Assembly: GCA_963678235.1 (NCBI GenBank)
Contig: OY782766.1
Span: forward strand, 310,001-374,000
Direction of reading: 5' to 3'
DNA: 64,000 nt
Source: JABMQB01 sp963678235
GTDB lineage: Bacteria; Bacteroidota; Bacteroidia; Bacteroidales; Prolixibacteraceae
Numbering within the stretch: the stretch's first letter is position 1; each line of letters opens with the position of its first letter. Positions 1-9,860 of the stretch are shown in pieces. Position numbers and translations under genes: made by a program. The notes beneath the pieces are model-generated. The model did not search any database. It saw only the letters and a program-made list of their open reading frames with translations, and was not told where the DNA came from.

Positions 1-378
1 TTTTTTCCAACCGGGCACTAACCTTGGCACATTGTTAATCATTATTGGTTCACGAAAAACTGTTCCGCCCAAAATATTCCTTATGGTTCCATTGGGCGAT
101 TTCCACATGGTTTTTAACCCGAATTCTTCAACCCTTGCCTCGTCAGGTGTGATGGTTGCACATTTTACGCCCACTCCATATTTTTTGATTGCATTTGCTG
201 AGTCAATGGTTACCTGGTCATCGGTTGCATCGCGGTTTTCCATTCCTAAATCGTAATATTTCAACTCAATATCCAGATATGGAAGAATCAGTTTTTGTTT
301 AATAAAATCCCAGATTACCCGGGTCATTTCGTCCCCATCAAGTTCAACGACAGGATTTGCTACTTTAATTTTTGACAT
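1..378 (-). CDS. icd: NADP-dependent isocitrate dehydrogenase, N-terminal part (gene runs off the left edge)
   Basis: Translating the minus strand from an ATG at 378 gives 126 uninterrupted codons to the window edge. The product begins MSKIKVANPVVELDGDEMTR and continues with segments such as KCATITPDEARV and PNGTIRNILGGTVFREPI. These are typical of the homodimeric, eukaryote-like NADP-IDH subfamily of about 400 residues, so about two thirds of the protein lies outside. The enzyme converts isocitrate to 2-oxoglutarate in the cytoplasm with NADPH production. It lies 49 bp downstream of aconitase on the same strand, so the two consecutive TCA steps are probably co-transcribed. The family call is from recognised motifs; operon structure is inferred. 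Confidence 0.93.
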   Translation of the reverse strand, partial: MSKIKVANPVVELDGDEMTRVIWDFIKQKLILPYLDIELKYYDLGMENRDATDDQVTIDSANAIKKYGVGVKCATITPDEARVEEFGLKTMWKSPNGTIRNILGGTVFREPIMINNVPRLVPGWKK

Positions 379-427
379 TTTTAATGAATTAATTAAGATA
401 TATTGGTTTATAAATGAATAGTATTAT

Positions 428-2686
428 TTATGCTTTTCCTTTAATTAAATTTAATGCTGAACCTGCCCTAAACCAAGCAATTTGCTGTTCGTTGTATGTG
501 TGGTTCAGTTCAATAATATCCTTTGTATTATCGGCGTGCATTATTTCAACCTGAATTGTTTTTCCAGGTTCGAATTCAACAAGATTTAGGAAGTTGAAAG
601 TATCGTCTTCCTGAATGAGGTCATAATCTGATTCATTCACAAAAGTCAGTGCAAGCATGCCTTGCTTTTTGAGGTTGGTTTCATGAATCCGTGCAAACGA
701 TTTCACAATTACAGCTACAACACCTAAATGACGTGGTTCCATGGCAGCATGTTCGCGCGATGAACCTTCCCCATAATTGTGATCACCAACAACAACAGTT
801 GGAATGCCTTTTTCTTTATATGCCCTTTGCACTTTAGGAACTTCATCGAAATCTCCTGTAAGTTGGTTTTTAACCTTATTTGTTTCGCTGCTAAAAGCAT
901 TCACAGCGCCAATAAGCATGTTGTTCGAAATATTATCGAGATGTCCCCTAAACCTTAACCAGGGACCAGCCATAGATATATGGTCGGTTGTGCATTTCCC
1001 AAGAGCTTTGATCAATAGTTTTGCACCTTCAATGTTTTTCCCGTCCCAGGGTTTAAATGGGGTGAGCAATTGCAACCTGTTCGAATCATCAGCTACATCT
1101 ACCTGCACGTTTGATCCATCTTTTGCTGGCGACTGATAACCGGCATCTTCCACTTCAAATCCTTTAATAGGAAGTTCGAATCCGGATGGAGGGTCAAGTT
1201 TCACTTTTTTCCCTTTGTTGTTTACCAACGAATCGGTTATTGGGTTAAAATCCAATTTGCCTGCAATTGCCAATGCTGTTACCATTTCAGGAGAAGTTAC
1301 AAAAGCATGGGTATTAGGGTTTCCATCCGCGCGTTTTGAAAAATTCCGGTTAAAAGAATGCACGATCGTATTTTTTTCGCCTTTTTCGGCACCCGGTCGC
1401 GCCCATTGACCGATACACGGACCACAGGCATTTGCAAAAACACTGGCGCCCATTGTTTCAAAGGTTTTGATAAAGCCATCACGTTCGATAGTATATCTTA
1501 CCTGCTCTGAACCAGGTGTTATTGTAAATTCTGATTTTGCTGTCAATCCTTTATCAACAGCTTGCGCTGCAATGGATGCTGCTCTTGAAATATCTTCATA
1601 AGATGAATTGGTACAACTTCCAATTAGTCCAACGGATACATCAGTCGGCCAACCATTTTCTTTGGCTGCTTCGCCCATTTTAGAAATAGGCGTTGCTCTG
1701 TCTGGCGTAAATGGACCGTTGATATGAGGTTCAAGTTCCGATAGGTTAATATCAATTAATACATCATAATAAATTTCAGGGTTTTCGTAAACCTCGGGAT
1801 CTGCTTTTAAATGCCCTTTAATGGTATTTGCCAAATCAGAAATTTCTTTTCTGCCTGTTGCATTCAGGTATCTTTCCATACTTTCGTCGTAGGCAAAGAG
1901 CGAAGTGGTTGCACCAACTTCGGCGCCCATGTTGCATATCGTTCCTTTTCCGGTTGCAGAAATTGCTTCTGCGCCATCTCCAAAATATTCAATAATTGCA
2001 CCTGTTCCACCTTTAACGGTAAGAATTCCGGCAACTTTTAAGATAATGTCTTTTGGTGATGACCATCCATTTAGTTTTCCCGTAAGCCTCACACCAATTA
2101 GTTTTGGCATTTTAAGCTCCCATGCCATTCCTGCCATAACATCCACAGCGTCTGCTCCTCCAACTCCAATGGCAACCATTCCGAGTCCTCCAGCGTTGGG
2201 AGTATGAGAATCGGTCCCAATCATCATTCCACCGGGGAAAGCATAATTTTCTAAAACAACCTGGTGAATAATTCCTGCGCCTGGTTTCCAAAAACCAATC
2301 CCATACTTATTCGAAACCGACTCCAGAAAGTCATATACTTCTTTGTTGATGTTTTTAGCAACACCCAAATCTTTTAATCCATTTACCTGTGCCTGGATTA
2401 AATGGTCACAATGAACAGTTGAAGGCACGGCTGTTGACGATTTTCCAGAGTTAATAAACTGTAGTAAAGCCATTTGTGCAGTTGCATCTTGCATGGCCAC
2501 CCTGTCAGGGGCAAAATCAACATAATCACTTGCCCTTTTATAGTTTTTTACTTCTTCTTTGTTAAAAAGATGGGTGTAAAGAATTTTTTCTGCATAAGTT
2601 AAAGGCCTTCCTAAAACTTTTCTTGCATTATCTAATCTCGTTGGCAGTTTTGAATAAATTTCCTTTACCAGGTCTAAATCAAACAT
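428..2686 (-). CDS. acn: aconitate hydratase, mitochondrial-type
   Basis: 752 residues, the usual length of mitochondrial-type aconitases and shorter than the roughly 890 residues of AcnA/IRP1 types. It isomerises citrate to isocitrate through cis-aconitate with a [4Fe-4S] cluster in the cytoplasm. Cluster-binding motifs are visible as GSCTNSSYED and ACGPCIGQW. The substrate-binding GTDSHTPNAGGLG motif lies in the first third, and the C-terminal swivelling domain carries GDHNYGEGSSREHAA. The ATG at 2686 fits the family N-terminus (MFDLDLVKEIYSKLP). It is followed 49 bp later by the NADP-IDH gene, giving a citrate-to-2-oxoglutarate pair. Nothing looks truncated or missing. Confidence 0.97.
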   Translation of the reverse strand: MFDLDLVKEIYSKLPTRLDNARKVLGRPLTYAEKILYTHLFNKEEVKNYKRASDYVDFAPDRVAMQDATAQMALLQFINSGKSSTAVPSTVHCDHLIQAQVNGLKDLGVAKNINKEVYDFLESVSNKYGIGFWKPGAGIIHQVVLENYAFPGGMMIGTDSHTPNAGGLGMVAIGVGGADAVDVMAGMAWELKMPKLIGVRLTGKLNGWSSPKDIILKVAGILTVKGGTGAIIEYFGDGAEAISATGKGTICNMGAEVGATTSLFAYDESMERYLNATGRKEISDLANTIKGHLKADPEVYENPEIYYDVLIDINLSELEPHINGPFTPDRATPISKMGEAAKENGWPTDVSVGLIGSCTNSSYEDISRAASIAAQAVDKGLTAKSEFTITPGSEQVRYTIERDGFIKTFETMGASVFANACGPCIGQWARPGAEKGEKNTIVHSFNRNFSKRADGNPNTHAFVTSPEMVTALAIAGKLDFNPITDSLVNNKGKKVKLDPPSGFELPIKGFEVEDAGYQSPAKDGSNVQVDVADDSNRLQLLTPFKPWDGKNIEGAKLLIKALGKCTTDHISMAGPWLRFRGHLDNISNNMLIGAVNAFSSETNKVKNQLTGDFDEVPKVQRAYKEKGIPTVVVGDHNYGEGSSREHAAMEPRHLGVVAVIVKSFARIHETNLKKQGMLALTFVNESDYDLIQEDDTFNFLNLVEFEPGKTIQVEIMHADNTKDIIELNHTYNEQQIAWFRAGSALNLIKGKA

Positions 2687-2910
2687 ATGTATAAATTTAA
2701 TTTCTGAATTTACTTTTAGGAGTCGTTATTTTATAACAAGTTTTTTCCTTAAAAGTTTCAATTTTTTTCATTAAAATTCACATAGATATTTTCAAGTATC
2801 TATATAGATGAATATGATTATGAAAAATAGAAATAATATTGGTATAAATAAAGAGGTTTTCTTATTTAGAATGGGTCTTTCTAAGCTTTTGAGTAAAGGA
2901 TTTTTATCGT

Positions 2911-4230
2911 TTATCCAATTACCAAAATGGTGTCAATATCATCTTGCTTATCTATTGGAATGTGTAAAATAATCCCATAATCCGTATTTTGAAAATCCAC
3001 TTTGTCTTTGCTTCCATAATAATAAATGGAATGAATTTCTTTTTCAATTTTTGGAAGAAGCAGGTTTTCTCCTTTTACCTGTAAAACGTGTAAATATATT
3101 GTCCCATCTTTAGTAACAGTTGAAGCTCCCCAATCGCCCGGGTAAATGGGACCTTTTCTGGTTCCATAAATAGTTTCTCCGTATTTCTCCATCCATTTCC
3201 CCATTTCGAGTAGGGTCGAAACATTTTCAGGTTGTATTTCCCCATTGGGCATGGGACCGGTGTTTAATAGAAAATTTGCACCATAACCTGCTGATTTTAC
3301 CATAGTCTGAATTAAAGTTTTTGTTGACTTGTAATTTTGGTCGGCAAGATTAAACCCCCACGAACCATTCATTGTTTCGCACATTTCTAAGGGTAGGTCT
3401 GAAATTTCTTTGGTTACATTAAATCCCATTGTATTTTCGCCGGGCAGATCGCGTTCAAACATTTGGAAGTCTTCACCCGGGTACGGATCTAAATGGTGGT
3501 TACTACCAACTAATGCCCCCGGTTGGTGCTCGTGAATTAATTTATAAGTCTTCTCCAATTGCCAGGGCGCATCTTTTTTATCCCACATGCCATCGAACCA
3601 AATACCTCCGATTTCCCCATAATTGGTAAGGAGTTCGGAGAGTTGTGAATTCATATAGTTAATATATGCATCCCAATTGCCATGTTCAGGCCTTCCTGTG
3701 TAATCCTGTCCTGTTCTTCCACGCGGGTAATAATCAGGGTGATGCCAATCGAGTTGTGAATAATAGAAAAACAGTTTTATGCCTTGTTTGTCACATTCTT
3801 CTTTTAATAGTTTCAACACATCTTTACCGTAAGGGGTTCGATCAACAATGTCGTAATCGCTGATCTTAGAATCATACATGGCAAACCCATCGTGGTGCTT
3901 GCTGGTGATGGTTATGTATTTCATTCCGGCTTTTTTTACCAATGAAACCCATTTCGCAGGATCAAAGGCAGTGGGATTAAAAAAAGCAGGCAGCTTTTCG
4001 TACTGTTTAATCGGGATTTCCCTTTTGTTCATAACCCACTCTGCTATTCCGACTTCGCCACCGCCGGCAAGTACACTATATACCCCCCAGTGGACGAACA
4101 TTCCGAATTTTGCATCCTGGAACAATTCCCGGTTTTCGAGGTTTTTTTCGCTTGGTTGATACGTGGATTGTGAAAAAACGAGTGTGAAATTTAAGCAAAG
4201 GATTAGTACTATTGAAAGTAGATGTTTCAT
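2911..4230 (-). CDS. secreted alpha-L-fucosidase, glycoside hydrolase family 29
   Basis: 439 residues with a signal peptide (residues 1-20, ending VFSQ), so periplasmic or outer-membrane facing. GH29 hallmarks are FGMFVHWGVYSV near residue 42, the KHHDGFAMYDS substrate loop near 111, and GGIWFDGMWD, whose Asp (about residue 213) is the expected retaining nucleophile. The family hydrolyses alpha-linked L-fucose from glycans. The catalytic TIM barrel is complete, and the C-terminal 100 residues look like the usual beta-sandwich. No SusC/SusD genes are adjacent. A -7-like box (TAACTTTG read on the minus strand, 4262-4269) lies about 30 bp before the start. A second, unrelated fucosidase (GH95) is encoded near 33 kb. 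The exact linkage cleaved cannot be told from sequence. Confidence 0.93.
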   Translation of the reverse strand: MKHLLSIVLILCLNFTLVFSQSTYQPSEKNLENRELFQDAKFGMFVHWGVYSVLAGGGEVGIAEWVMNKREIPIKQYEKLPAFFNPTAFDPAKWVSLVKKAGMKYITITSKHHDGFAMYDSKISDYDIVDRTPYGKDVLKLLKEECDKQGIKLFFYYSQLDWHHPDYYPRGRTGQDYTGRPEHGNWDAYINYMNSQLSELLTNYGEIGGIWFDGMWDKKDAPWQLEKTYKLIHEHQPGALVGSNHHLDPYPGEDFQMFERDLPGENTMGFNVTKEISDLPLEMCETMNGSWGFNLADQNYKSTKTLIQTMVKSAGYGANFLLNTGPMPNGEIQPENVSTLLEMGKWMEKYGETIYGTRKGPIYPGDWGASTVTKDGTIYLHVLQVKGENLLLPKIEKEIHSIYYYGSKDKVDFQNTDYGIILHIPIDKQDDIDTILVIG

Positions 4231-4386
4231 TTTCAGTCGGTATTAACGGTTTATATCTTCCCAAAGTTAAGAATGATTCCTAAAAAAGCTTGTATTTTTC
4301 TTGCGTGAACCTGTATCTGTTTTAAACATTTTGCAAATGAACATATATAAATCCTCGATGAGTTTCGAACAAGAATTTCCCTCTGT

Positions 4387-5460
4387 TTAGCAATTAAAAC
4401 GCAAGTAGGTTAAACACATTGTTATAAGATATGAGATAGGAAAGACTATTCTAAAAAGATTCAATAGTTTATTTTTATCAGTCTTGTTTTTGAATTTATT
4501 AAGCCGATAATTGATGGTTACAGCTATTATGCCCAGAAAAATAAATACATACCCGACAATTATTACTGATTCGATATATGTGTTATATGGAAGTTTGGGC
4601 AAAATAGATGCCGAGTAAAAGTTAAATGCCACAACAGTTAACATCAAAGAAAAACCGATACCGATTTGTATAGCAAAGTCGGTAATCCAGAAAATTACAA
4701 ACGAAGCCATAATGATTATTATCAAAGGGAAAAGAACCTGCCAGATAAAATACCCTGACATCCGTTTGGCTTTTATTTCAAATATGGCGCGCGACCAAGT
4801 CCTACTTTTTTTATCATCTGTGCCCAAATGGTCATAAACTTTTTCAGCTGTTTGGGCATACATTGTATCTATTTGCCATTTATCGATAACCTGGCCACTT
4901 TCGCTCAAGTTGGGGTATAATTTTGGATTTGTGAGAACCACTTTTTGATTATTATAGCCCCATGGTTCAACAATAATATTGAAAAATTGTGTGTCAAAAG
5001 GAAAGCTTTTGTAGTTCATATTGGCGATAAATGTTTCAAAAAAGCGCTCGGTATAAAGAATTTTACCGTCAGAATTAATTTCGATCCGTATGTTTGGGCT
5101 GGCCCGGCTGCCCTGAACATTGACAAACTCACAGCTTGGAAACCAAATGGAGTTTGAAATAAGTTCGGATGCACGTTCGTTGATATATATTTCAGGATCG
5201 CAAATAGCAGTTGCAGGGTCAAATTTCATCCGGTTATCGAACCAGGTATAAACCAGGTAACCATCCACTTGATACGTTTCGTGCAGGGTATTTATATTAT
5301 AAATGTTGTTGATATGCAGACTTATGGAAAGTTCAATCGGGTGCAGACTATCCGGTGGGATAATATGTTTTGCTTCGCTTGCATAAGCTATTGCTGGGAA
5401 CGATACTAATTGAAATGTCAAATAAATAATTGCACATTTTATTAAAACAGCATTTTTCAT
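4387..5460 (-). CDS. pentameric ligand-gated ion channel homologue (prokaryotic Cys-loop-receptor family)
   Basis: 357 residues from the ATG at 5460, which gives a clean signal peptide (about residues 1-27); the frame is also open from an ATG at 5517. The extracellular beta-sandwich holds WFPSCEFVN (about 106) and the family signature FPFDTQ (153-158) in the position of the eukaryotic Cys loop, but without the flanking cysteines, as in bacterial members. Four membrane helices follow: M1 about 236-260 with the conserved proline after WQVLF, M2 262-285, M3 292-318, and M4 334-352 after a very short cytoplasmic linker. LPKLPYNTY between M2 and M3 closely matches my memory of the GLIC sequence. 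The family forms homopentameric cation or anion channels; ligand and ion selectivity are unknown here. It is monocistronic. Confidence 0.9.
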   Translation of the reverse strand: MKNAVLIKCAIIYLTFQLVSFPAIAYASEAKHIIPPDSLHPIELSISLHINNIYNINTLHETYQVDGYLVYTWFDNRMKFDPATAICDPEIYINERASELISNSIWFPSCEFVNVQGSRASPNIRIEINSDGKILYTERFFETFIANMNYKSFPFDTQFFNIIVEPWGYNNQKVVLTNPKLYPNLSESGQVIDKWQIDTMYAQTAEKVYDHLGTDDKKSRTWSRAIFEIKAKRMSGYFIWQVLFPLIIIIMASFVIFWITDFAIQIGIGFSLMLTVVAFNFYSASILPKLPYNTYIESVIIVGYVFIFLGIIAVTINYRLNKFKNKTDKNKLLNLFRIVFPISYLITMCLTYLRFNC

Positions 5461-5784
5461 CTTAATTATTAATCGGGAAGGGGATATGACTGGAAGAGTA
5501 TTCGTGAACAGATTCATTTCTTATTGTGTGTTTTATTCAGGTATATAAATATACCACAAATAATTAAAAATGTTGCCACCTTGACTTGATAATGTAATGC
5601 AAAGAAAATATTTCTAACAGTAAAAGATTTGGTTGTAGGTTATTGATATATAGTGTATTATACTTGCATAAGTCTATTCTTGTCTTGCTTGAATGTATTT
5701 TTGTTCATATAAATTAAAAATAAATTAAACAAAATACTTATTGGTCTGTTATTAGGATTGAAATTTGATTTTAAAAATGTAACC

Positions 5785-6504
5785 ATGAAAAAAAATATAG
5801 CATTCCAACCTGTAAACGGAACAAGAAATGGGAAAATACATATTACGTTGGATGATCAAAACGGGCACGATATAATTGGGGATAACCACATTGCAACCTC
5901 AGTTGAAACTCCATTAAGAGATGATGCTTTTGTTTTAAATGACGATGAAAAAGTTGGCTTAATCGAAGAAAAGTTTAGGGATATTATGAATATCATGGGA
6001 CTTGATTTACGCGACGATAGTTTGAATGGTACTCCACACAGAGTTGCCAAAATGTTTGTGAAAGAAATATTTAACGGGCTAAATCCAGAAAATAAACCTA
6101 AAATATCGTTGTTTGAGAATAAATTTAATTATGGTGAAATGCTGGTAGAAAAGAATATCAATATGAACTCTACCTGTGAGCATCATTTTTTACCAATAGT
6201 TGGGAAAACCCATGTTGCCTATTTTTCGAACGGAAAGGTTATTGGTTTGTCAAAAATAAACAGGATTGTTGATTATTTTGCCAGAAGGCCACAGGTGCAG
6301 GAACGCTTGACTATTCAAATAGCAAACGAACTAAAAACTATTCTTGAAACGGACGATGTTGCGGTTTTAATTGACGCGAAACACATGTGCGTTTCCTCAA
6401 GGGGAATTCAGGATGAAAGTAGTAGTACTGTTACGGCAGAATACTCTGGGAAATTTAAGGATAAAAGCATTAGGGAAGAATTTTTAAAATATATTCAGTT
6501 ATAG
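5785..6504 (+). CDS. folE: GTP cyclohydrolase I
   Basis: 239 residues from the ATG at 5785 (a TTG at 5758 in frame would add nine residues). It converts GTP to 7,8-dihydroneopterin triphosphate, the first step of folate and pterin synthesis. The catalytic core holds the zinc ligands in STCEHHFLP (Cys131, with His133-134) and HMCVSSRG (Cys202), and the core motif GTPHRVAKM. Relative to a minimal FolE the protein has roughly 45 extra N-terminal residues, polar and probably flexible. It stands alone between divergent or convergent genes and ends at a good intrinsic terminator. The type I (zinc) enzyme identity is secure. Confidence 0.96.
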   Translation: MKKNIAFQPVNGTRNGKIHITLDDQNGHDIIGDNHIATSVETPLRDDAFVLNDDEKVGLIEEKFRDIMNIMGLDLRDDSLNGTPHRVAKMFVKEIFNGLNPENKPKISLFENKFNYGEMLVEKNINMNSTCEHHFLPIVGKTHVAYFSNGKVIGLSKINRIVDYFARRPQVQERLTIQIANELKTILETDDVAVLIDAKHMCVSSRGIQDESSSTVTAEYSGKFKDKSIREEFLKYIQL

Positions 6505-6559
6505 ACAGGTAGTTTTTTCATACGTTTGGTTTAGTTAGATTACAATTTCTGCTAAGCAT

Positions 6560-6595
6560 AAAAGGACGATATTTAATTTTATCGTCCTTTTTTTT
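6560..6595 (+). terminator. intrinsic terminator after folE
   Basis: A perfect stem of at least 11 bp (aaaggacgat paired with atcgtccttt, extended by flanking A-T pairs) with an AT-rich loop runs into eight T residues. It lies 55 bp after the folE stop and before the convergent histidine kinase gene. Reverse reading also has an A-rich/T-rich flank, so it may work in both directions. Confidence 0.85.
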
Positions 6596-6631
6596 ATTGT
6601 AAAATACTTTGTCTTTAATATTGAAAATCTA

Positions 6632-8074
6632 TTAAATATAAAGCTTGGAATGTTCTTTAACTGGTCGGTAAATTTGGTTGTTTTTTGAAGAATGTGGAAC
6701 AAACACATGGAAAACTGAACCTTTCCCTAAAGCACTTTCGACCTCAATTCTGCCGTTTATTTTTCTGATTAGTTCATTGCAAATCGGAAGTCCTAAACCG
6801 GTTCCTAATTCATTTTCCGTCCCTGGTTTACTAATATTGCCATCGTATGAAAAAAGCGAAGCGATATCTTTCGGATCAATACCAATTCCGTTATCACTAA
6901 TACTTATTTTTATTCCTTCGTTTTGCTCTTCAATATTTATATGGATTTCTCCGTTGGGATGGGTATATTTTATGGCATTGCTAAGAATATTTCGGCAAAC
7001 GGTAATTAAAATATTCGGGTCGGTAAAAACCGTTAAATTATTTATGGAGGAATGGGAAATACGGACATTTTTGTTTTTTGAAATGATCGAATAAATCTGG
7101 ATGCATTCGTACATGGTATCGTTGATATCAATTGTTGTTGGCAGCACCTGTATTTTTCCCATTTGCGATCGCGACCAGGCAAAAAGGTTGTTTATCAATG
7201 TATAAACATTGTTTGCACTTTCGTGAAGAAGGTGGATAATACGAACTTGTTCTTCCTTCGAATAGTTGTTGATTTTCAATAAATCGATAAATCCAAGAAT
7301 GGAGTTAAACGGTCCCCTTAAATCATGCGAGATAATTGAAAACAATTTGTCCTTCGAATTATTTAATTTCTGAAGCTCCCTTGATTGCACTTCGATTTGG
7401 ATTTTTTGTGCTTTTAATTTGTTGAGTGATTTGCTTAGGTCAGTTAATATTAAATTCACTTTCTCCGATTGTTGCTTTTCATTGGCTTCGTATATTTTAT
7501 GCTTGACGTTTATTTCGTTGGTAAGGATTCCGACCATGGTTATAGCAAAAACTGGGCAAGCTGTTATAACCAGTACCTTATCGTAATACATCGGCATTAC
7601 ATCAAAAAAGCTATCTGGAACGTATTGCAGCACCAGCAAGTTTAAAACCAAAAGCCCGAAGGTGATTAAAAAGTGTTTTGGGATGGATAACTCAAACAGA
7701 GCTGCTATCACCGGGAAAACAATGTATAAGATAATCAGTGGCGAATAGTGGGAAATGATTGAATTTTCAACCGGATAATAAATCCATAACGAATAAATAA
7801 AAACAGGGACAATAAAACTGTAAAGCAAAAACAAGCGCACCTGTTTTGTATTCAATTTAAACAGGTTTAAATACCCGAAAAGATATCCCAATGCTATTAT
7901 CGCATGAAAAGCTGCAGCATTATAGGAATTCATATTCAAACTAATGAAAATAAACAGTATGGCAATTGTTCCAAAAAGAATGAATAAAGCGTTAATGAGT
8001 TTATATTCACGCCTCTTTCCATAATTCCAATTTTTTGGAATCCTGCTGTAAAGTAATTTGTTAATTGCGTCCAT
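6632..8074 (-). CDS. membrane sensor histidine kinase, orphan
   Basis: 480 residues. The first about 185 residues hold six hydrophobic segments (roughly 28-47, 53-72, 80-100, 110-128, 133-150, 165-184), a membrane sensor rather than a periplasmic one. A coiled coil (about 190-240) follows, then the dimerisation/phosphoacceptor domain with SIISHDLRGPFNS (His250). The ATPase domain holds the N box NILSNAIKYTHPNG, G1 SDNGIGID and G2 GTGLGLPICNEL. It autophosphorylates and would pass phosphate to a response regulator, but none is encoded nearby, so its partner and stimulus are unknown. It is a single gene, convergent with folE and divergent from malQ. Confidence 0.93.
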   Translation of the reverse strand: MDAINKLLYSRIPKNWNYGKRREYKLINALFILFGTIAILFIFISLNMNSYNAAAFHAIIALGYLFGYLNLFKLNTKQVRLFLLYSFIVPVFIYSLWIYYPVENSIISHYSPLIILYIVFPVIAALFELSIPKHFLITFGLLVLNLLVLQYVPDSFFDVMPMYYDKVLVITACPVFAITMVGILTNEINVKHKIYEANEKQQSEKVNLILTDLSKSLNKLKAQKIQIEVQSRELQKLNNSKDKLFSIISHDLRGPFNSILGFIDLLKINNYSKEEQVRIIHLLHESANNVYTLINNLFAWSRSQMGKIQVLPTTIDINDTMYECIQIYSIISKNKNVRISHSSINNLTVFTDPNILITVCRNILSNAIKYTHPNGEIHINIEEQNEGIKISISDNGIGIDPKDIASLFSYDGNISKPGTENELGTGLGLPICNELIRKINGRIEVESALGKGSVFHVFVPHSSKNNQIYRPVKEHSKLYI

Positions 8075-8339
8075 TCAATTACAATAATTTTACTTTTTGT
8101 TCCCTTTATTAAAGGAACTCCTCAAATATGAAATAGATAGATTTTTTTGGGAAGAAATCGAATTGCATAGCAATGTACAATAAATTATTCAAGAACTGCA
8201 AATTTTGCGCAGTATATTTTTGTGGATCCGGTCAAAAAGGAATCAATCGTAGATGACTAAATAATGATGGGTAAGTTTTTATGAGTTCACTCAGAATTCA
8301 AATATTAATATATTTTTACAGCTTAAAGTTGCTGAATAA

Positions 8340-9818
8340 ATGAATAACCGAACAAGTGGCATTTTAACACATATTACATCATTGCCTGGAAGCGAAGGAA
8401 TTGGTACTTTAGGAAGCGATGCATTTCGCTTTATCGATTTTCTTAGTGATGCGAATCAAAAAGTATGGCAAATATTGCCTTTAGGGCCGGTTGGCTATGG
8501 TGATTCCCCATATCAATGCTATTCTGCTTTTGCAGGGAATGAAATGCTCATCGATTTAAATAAGCTTCAAAAGTATGGTTTGATCTCCACAAAAGAATTA
8601 ATCAAACCGCCTAAATGTAAGAAGAATAAAGTGCTTTTTGAATTGATTAAAGACTGGAAAATGCCCATACTTAAACAGGCTTTTTTCACTTTCAAAAAAA
8701 ATGGCGATTTATTAAATGAATACCAGGTTTTTCTCGATAGTAATTCATGGTGGCTGCACGATTATGCCCTATTTATGGCATGTAAGCAGCAATTCAAAGG
8801 CCTTGTTTGGAATGAATGGGAACATGATTTAAAATTCAGGGATAAAAAAACTCTTACCAAATACTCAAAAGATTTAAAGGAAAAAATCGATTTTCAAAAA
8901 TTTGAACAGTTCCTGTTTTTTAAACAATGGTTTGAACTTAAAGAATACGCAAATTCAAAGGGTGTAAAAATAATTGGCGATTTGCCTCTGTATGTTTCTG
9001 CCGACAGTGCAGATGTTTGGGCAAATCCATCACTTTTTCATTTAGATGAAGAATTAAAACCGACACAGGTTGGGGGGGTACCTCCCGATTACTTTAGCGA
9101 TGATGGTCAATTGTGGGGAAACCCAGTTTTTAATTGGCAGGAAATGAAAAAACAAAACTACAGTTGGTGGTTGGCGCGGTTACATTTTAACCTGAATCTG
9201 TTTGATTTGGTTCGAATAGATCATTTTCGTGGGCTTTCGTCTTATTGGTCGGTCGATGCGAATGAAGAAACTGCTAAAAACGGGAGATGGGTAGAAGCTT
9301 ATGGATACGAGCTCCTCCAAAAGCTTAAAGAACAGATTGGCTATTTACCCCTTATTGCTGAAGATCTTGGTGAAATTGACGACTATGTGAAAAACCTTAG
9401 GGACGATTTCGATTTGCCAGGAATGAAAGTTTTGCAATTTGGCTTTGCCTCGGATGAAACCAATGAACATTTGCCCCATAATTATGCGACTGCTTTTATT
9501 GCCTATACCGGAACGCACGATAACAATACCACAAAAGGGTGGTATTCTTCATTGACACTAAAAGAAAAACGCGTTGTGAAAAATTATTATCAGATTGGAA
9601 GTCGCAAGATCGTTCAGGCACTCATTCGTTCGATATGGGCTTCAACTGCTCAAATGGCAATTATTCCTATGCAGGATTTGCTAGGGTTAAGCGAAGAAGC
9701 AAGAATGAATGTTCCCGGCACTGCAAACGGGAATTGGGCATGGCGGTTTCAATGGAAGCAGTTGAAACAAAGACATGTCTTGTTTCTAAAAAATATTACC
9801 AAAATATACAACAGGTAG
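8340..9818 (+). CDS. malQ: 4-alpha-glucanotransferase (amylomaltase), GH77
   Basis: 492 residues, the length of the short bacterial/plant D-enzyme type without an N-terminal starch-binding extension. It transfers alpha-1,4-glucan segments between malto-oligosaccharides in the cytoplasm. Visible motifs are SGILTHITSLPG at the N-terminus, LGPVGYGDSPYQ, the nucleophile region LVRIDHFRGL, the acid/base region IAEDLGEI, and YTGTHDNNTTKGWY. The ATG at 8340 lies directly after an in-frame TAA and matches the family start. A TATTTTTG -7-like box is at 8215-8222, but without a matching upstream TTG. The gene is followed by about 360 bp of repeat-rich spacer. Confidence 0.96.
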   Translation: MNNRTSGILTHITSLPGSEGIGTLGSDAFRFIDFLSDANQKVWQILPLGPVGYGDSPYQCYSAFAGNEMLIDLNKLQKYGLISTKELIKPPKCKKNKVLFELIKDWKMPILKQAFFTFKKNGDLLNEYQVFLDSNSWWLHDYALFMACKQQFKGLVWNEWEHDLKFRDKKTLTKYSKDLKEKIDFQKFEQFLFFKQWFELKEYANSKGVKIIGDLPLYVSADSADVWANPSLFHLDEELKPTQVGGVPPDYFSDDGQLWGNPVFNWQEMKKQNYSWWLARLHFNLNLFDLVRIDHFRGLSSYWSVDANEETAKNGRWVEAYGYELLQKLKEQIGYLPLIAEDLGEIDDYVKNLRDDFDLPGMKVLQFGFASDETNEHLPHNYATAFIAYTGTHDNNTTKGWYSSLTLKEKRVVKNYYQIGSRKIVQALIRSIWASTAQMAIIPMQDLLGLSEEARMNVPGTANGNWAWRFQWKQLKQRHVLFLKNITKIYNR

Positions 9819-9860
9819 GGGAGAGTTCTAGCTTCAATCCTCTAGCCCCAGGCTTCAAGC

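Noticed and set aside
1175..1200. gttcgaatccgg, similar to a tRNA T-loop
   Set aside because: It lies in frame within aconitase and no acceptor or anticodon stems surround it.
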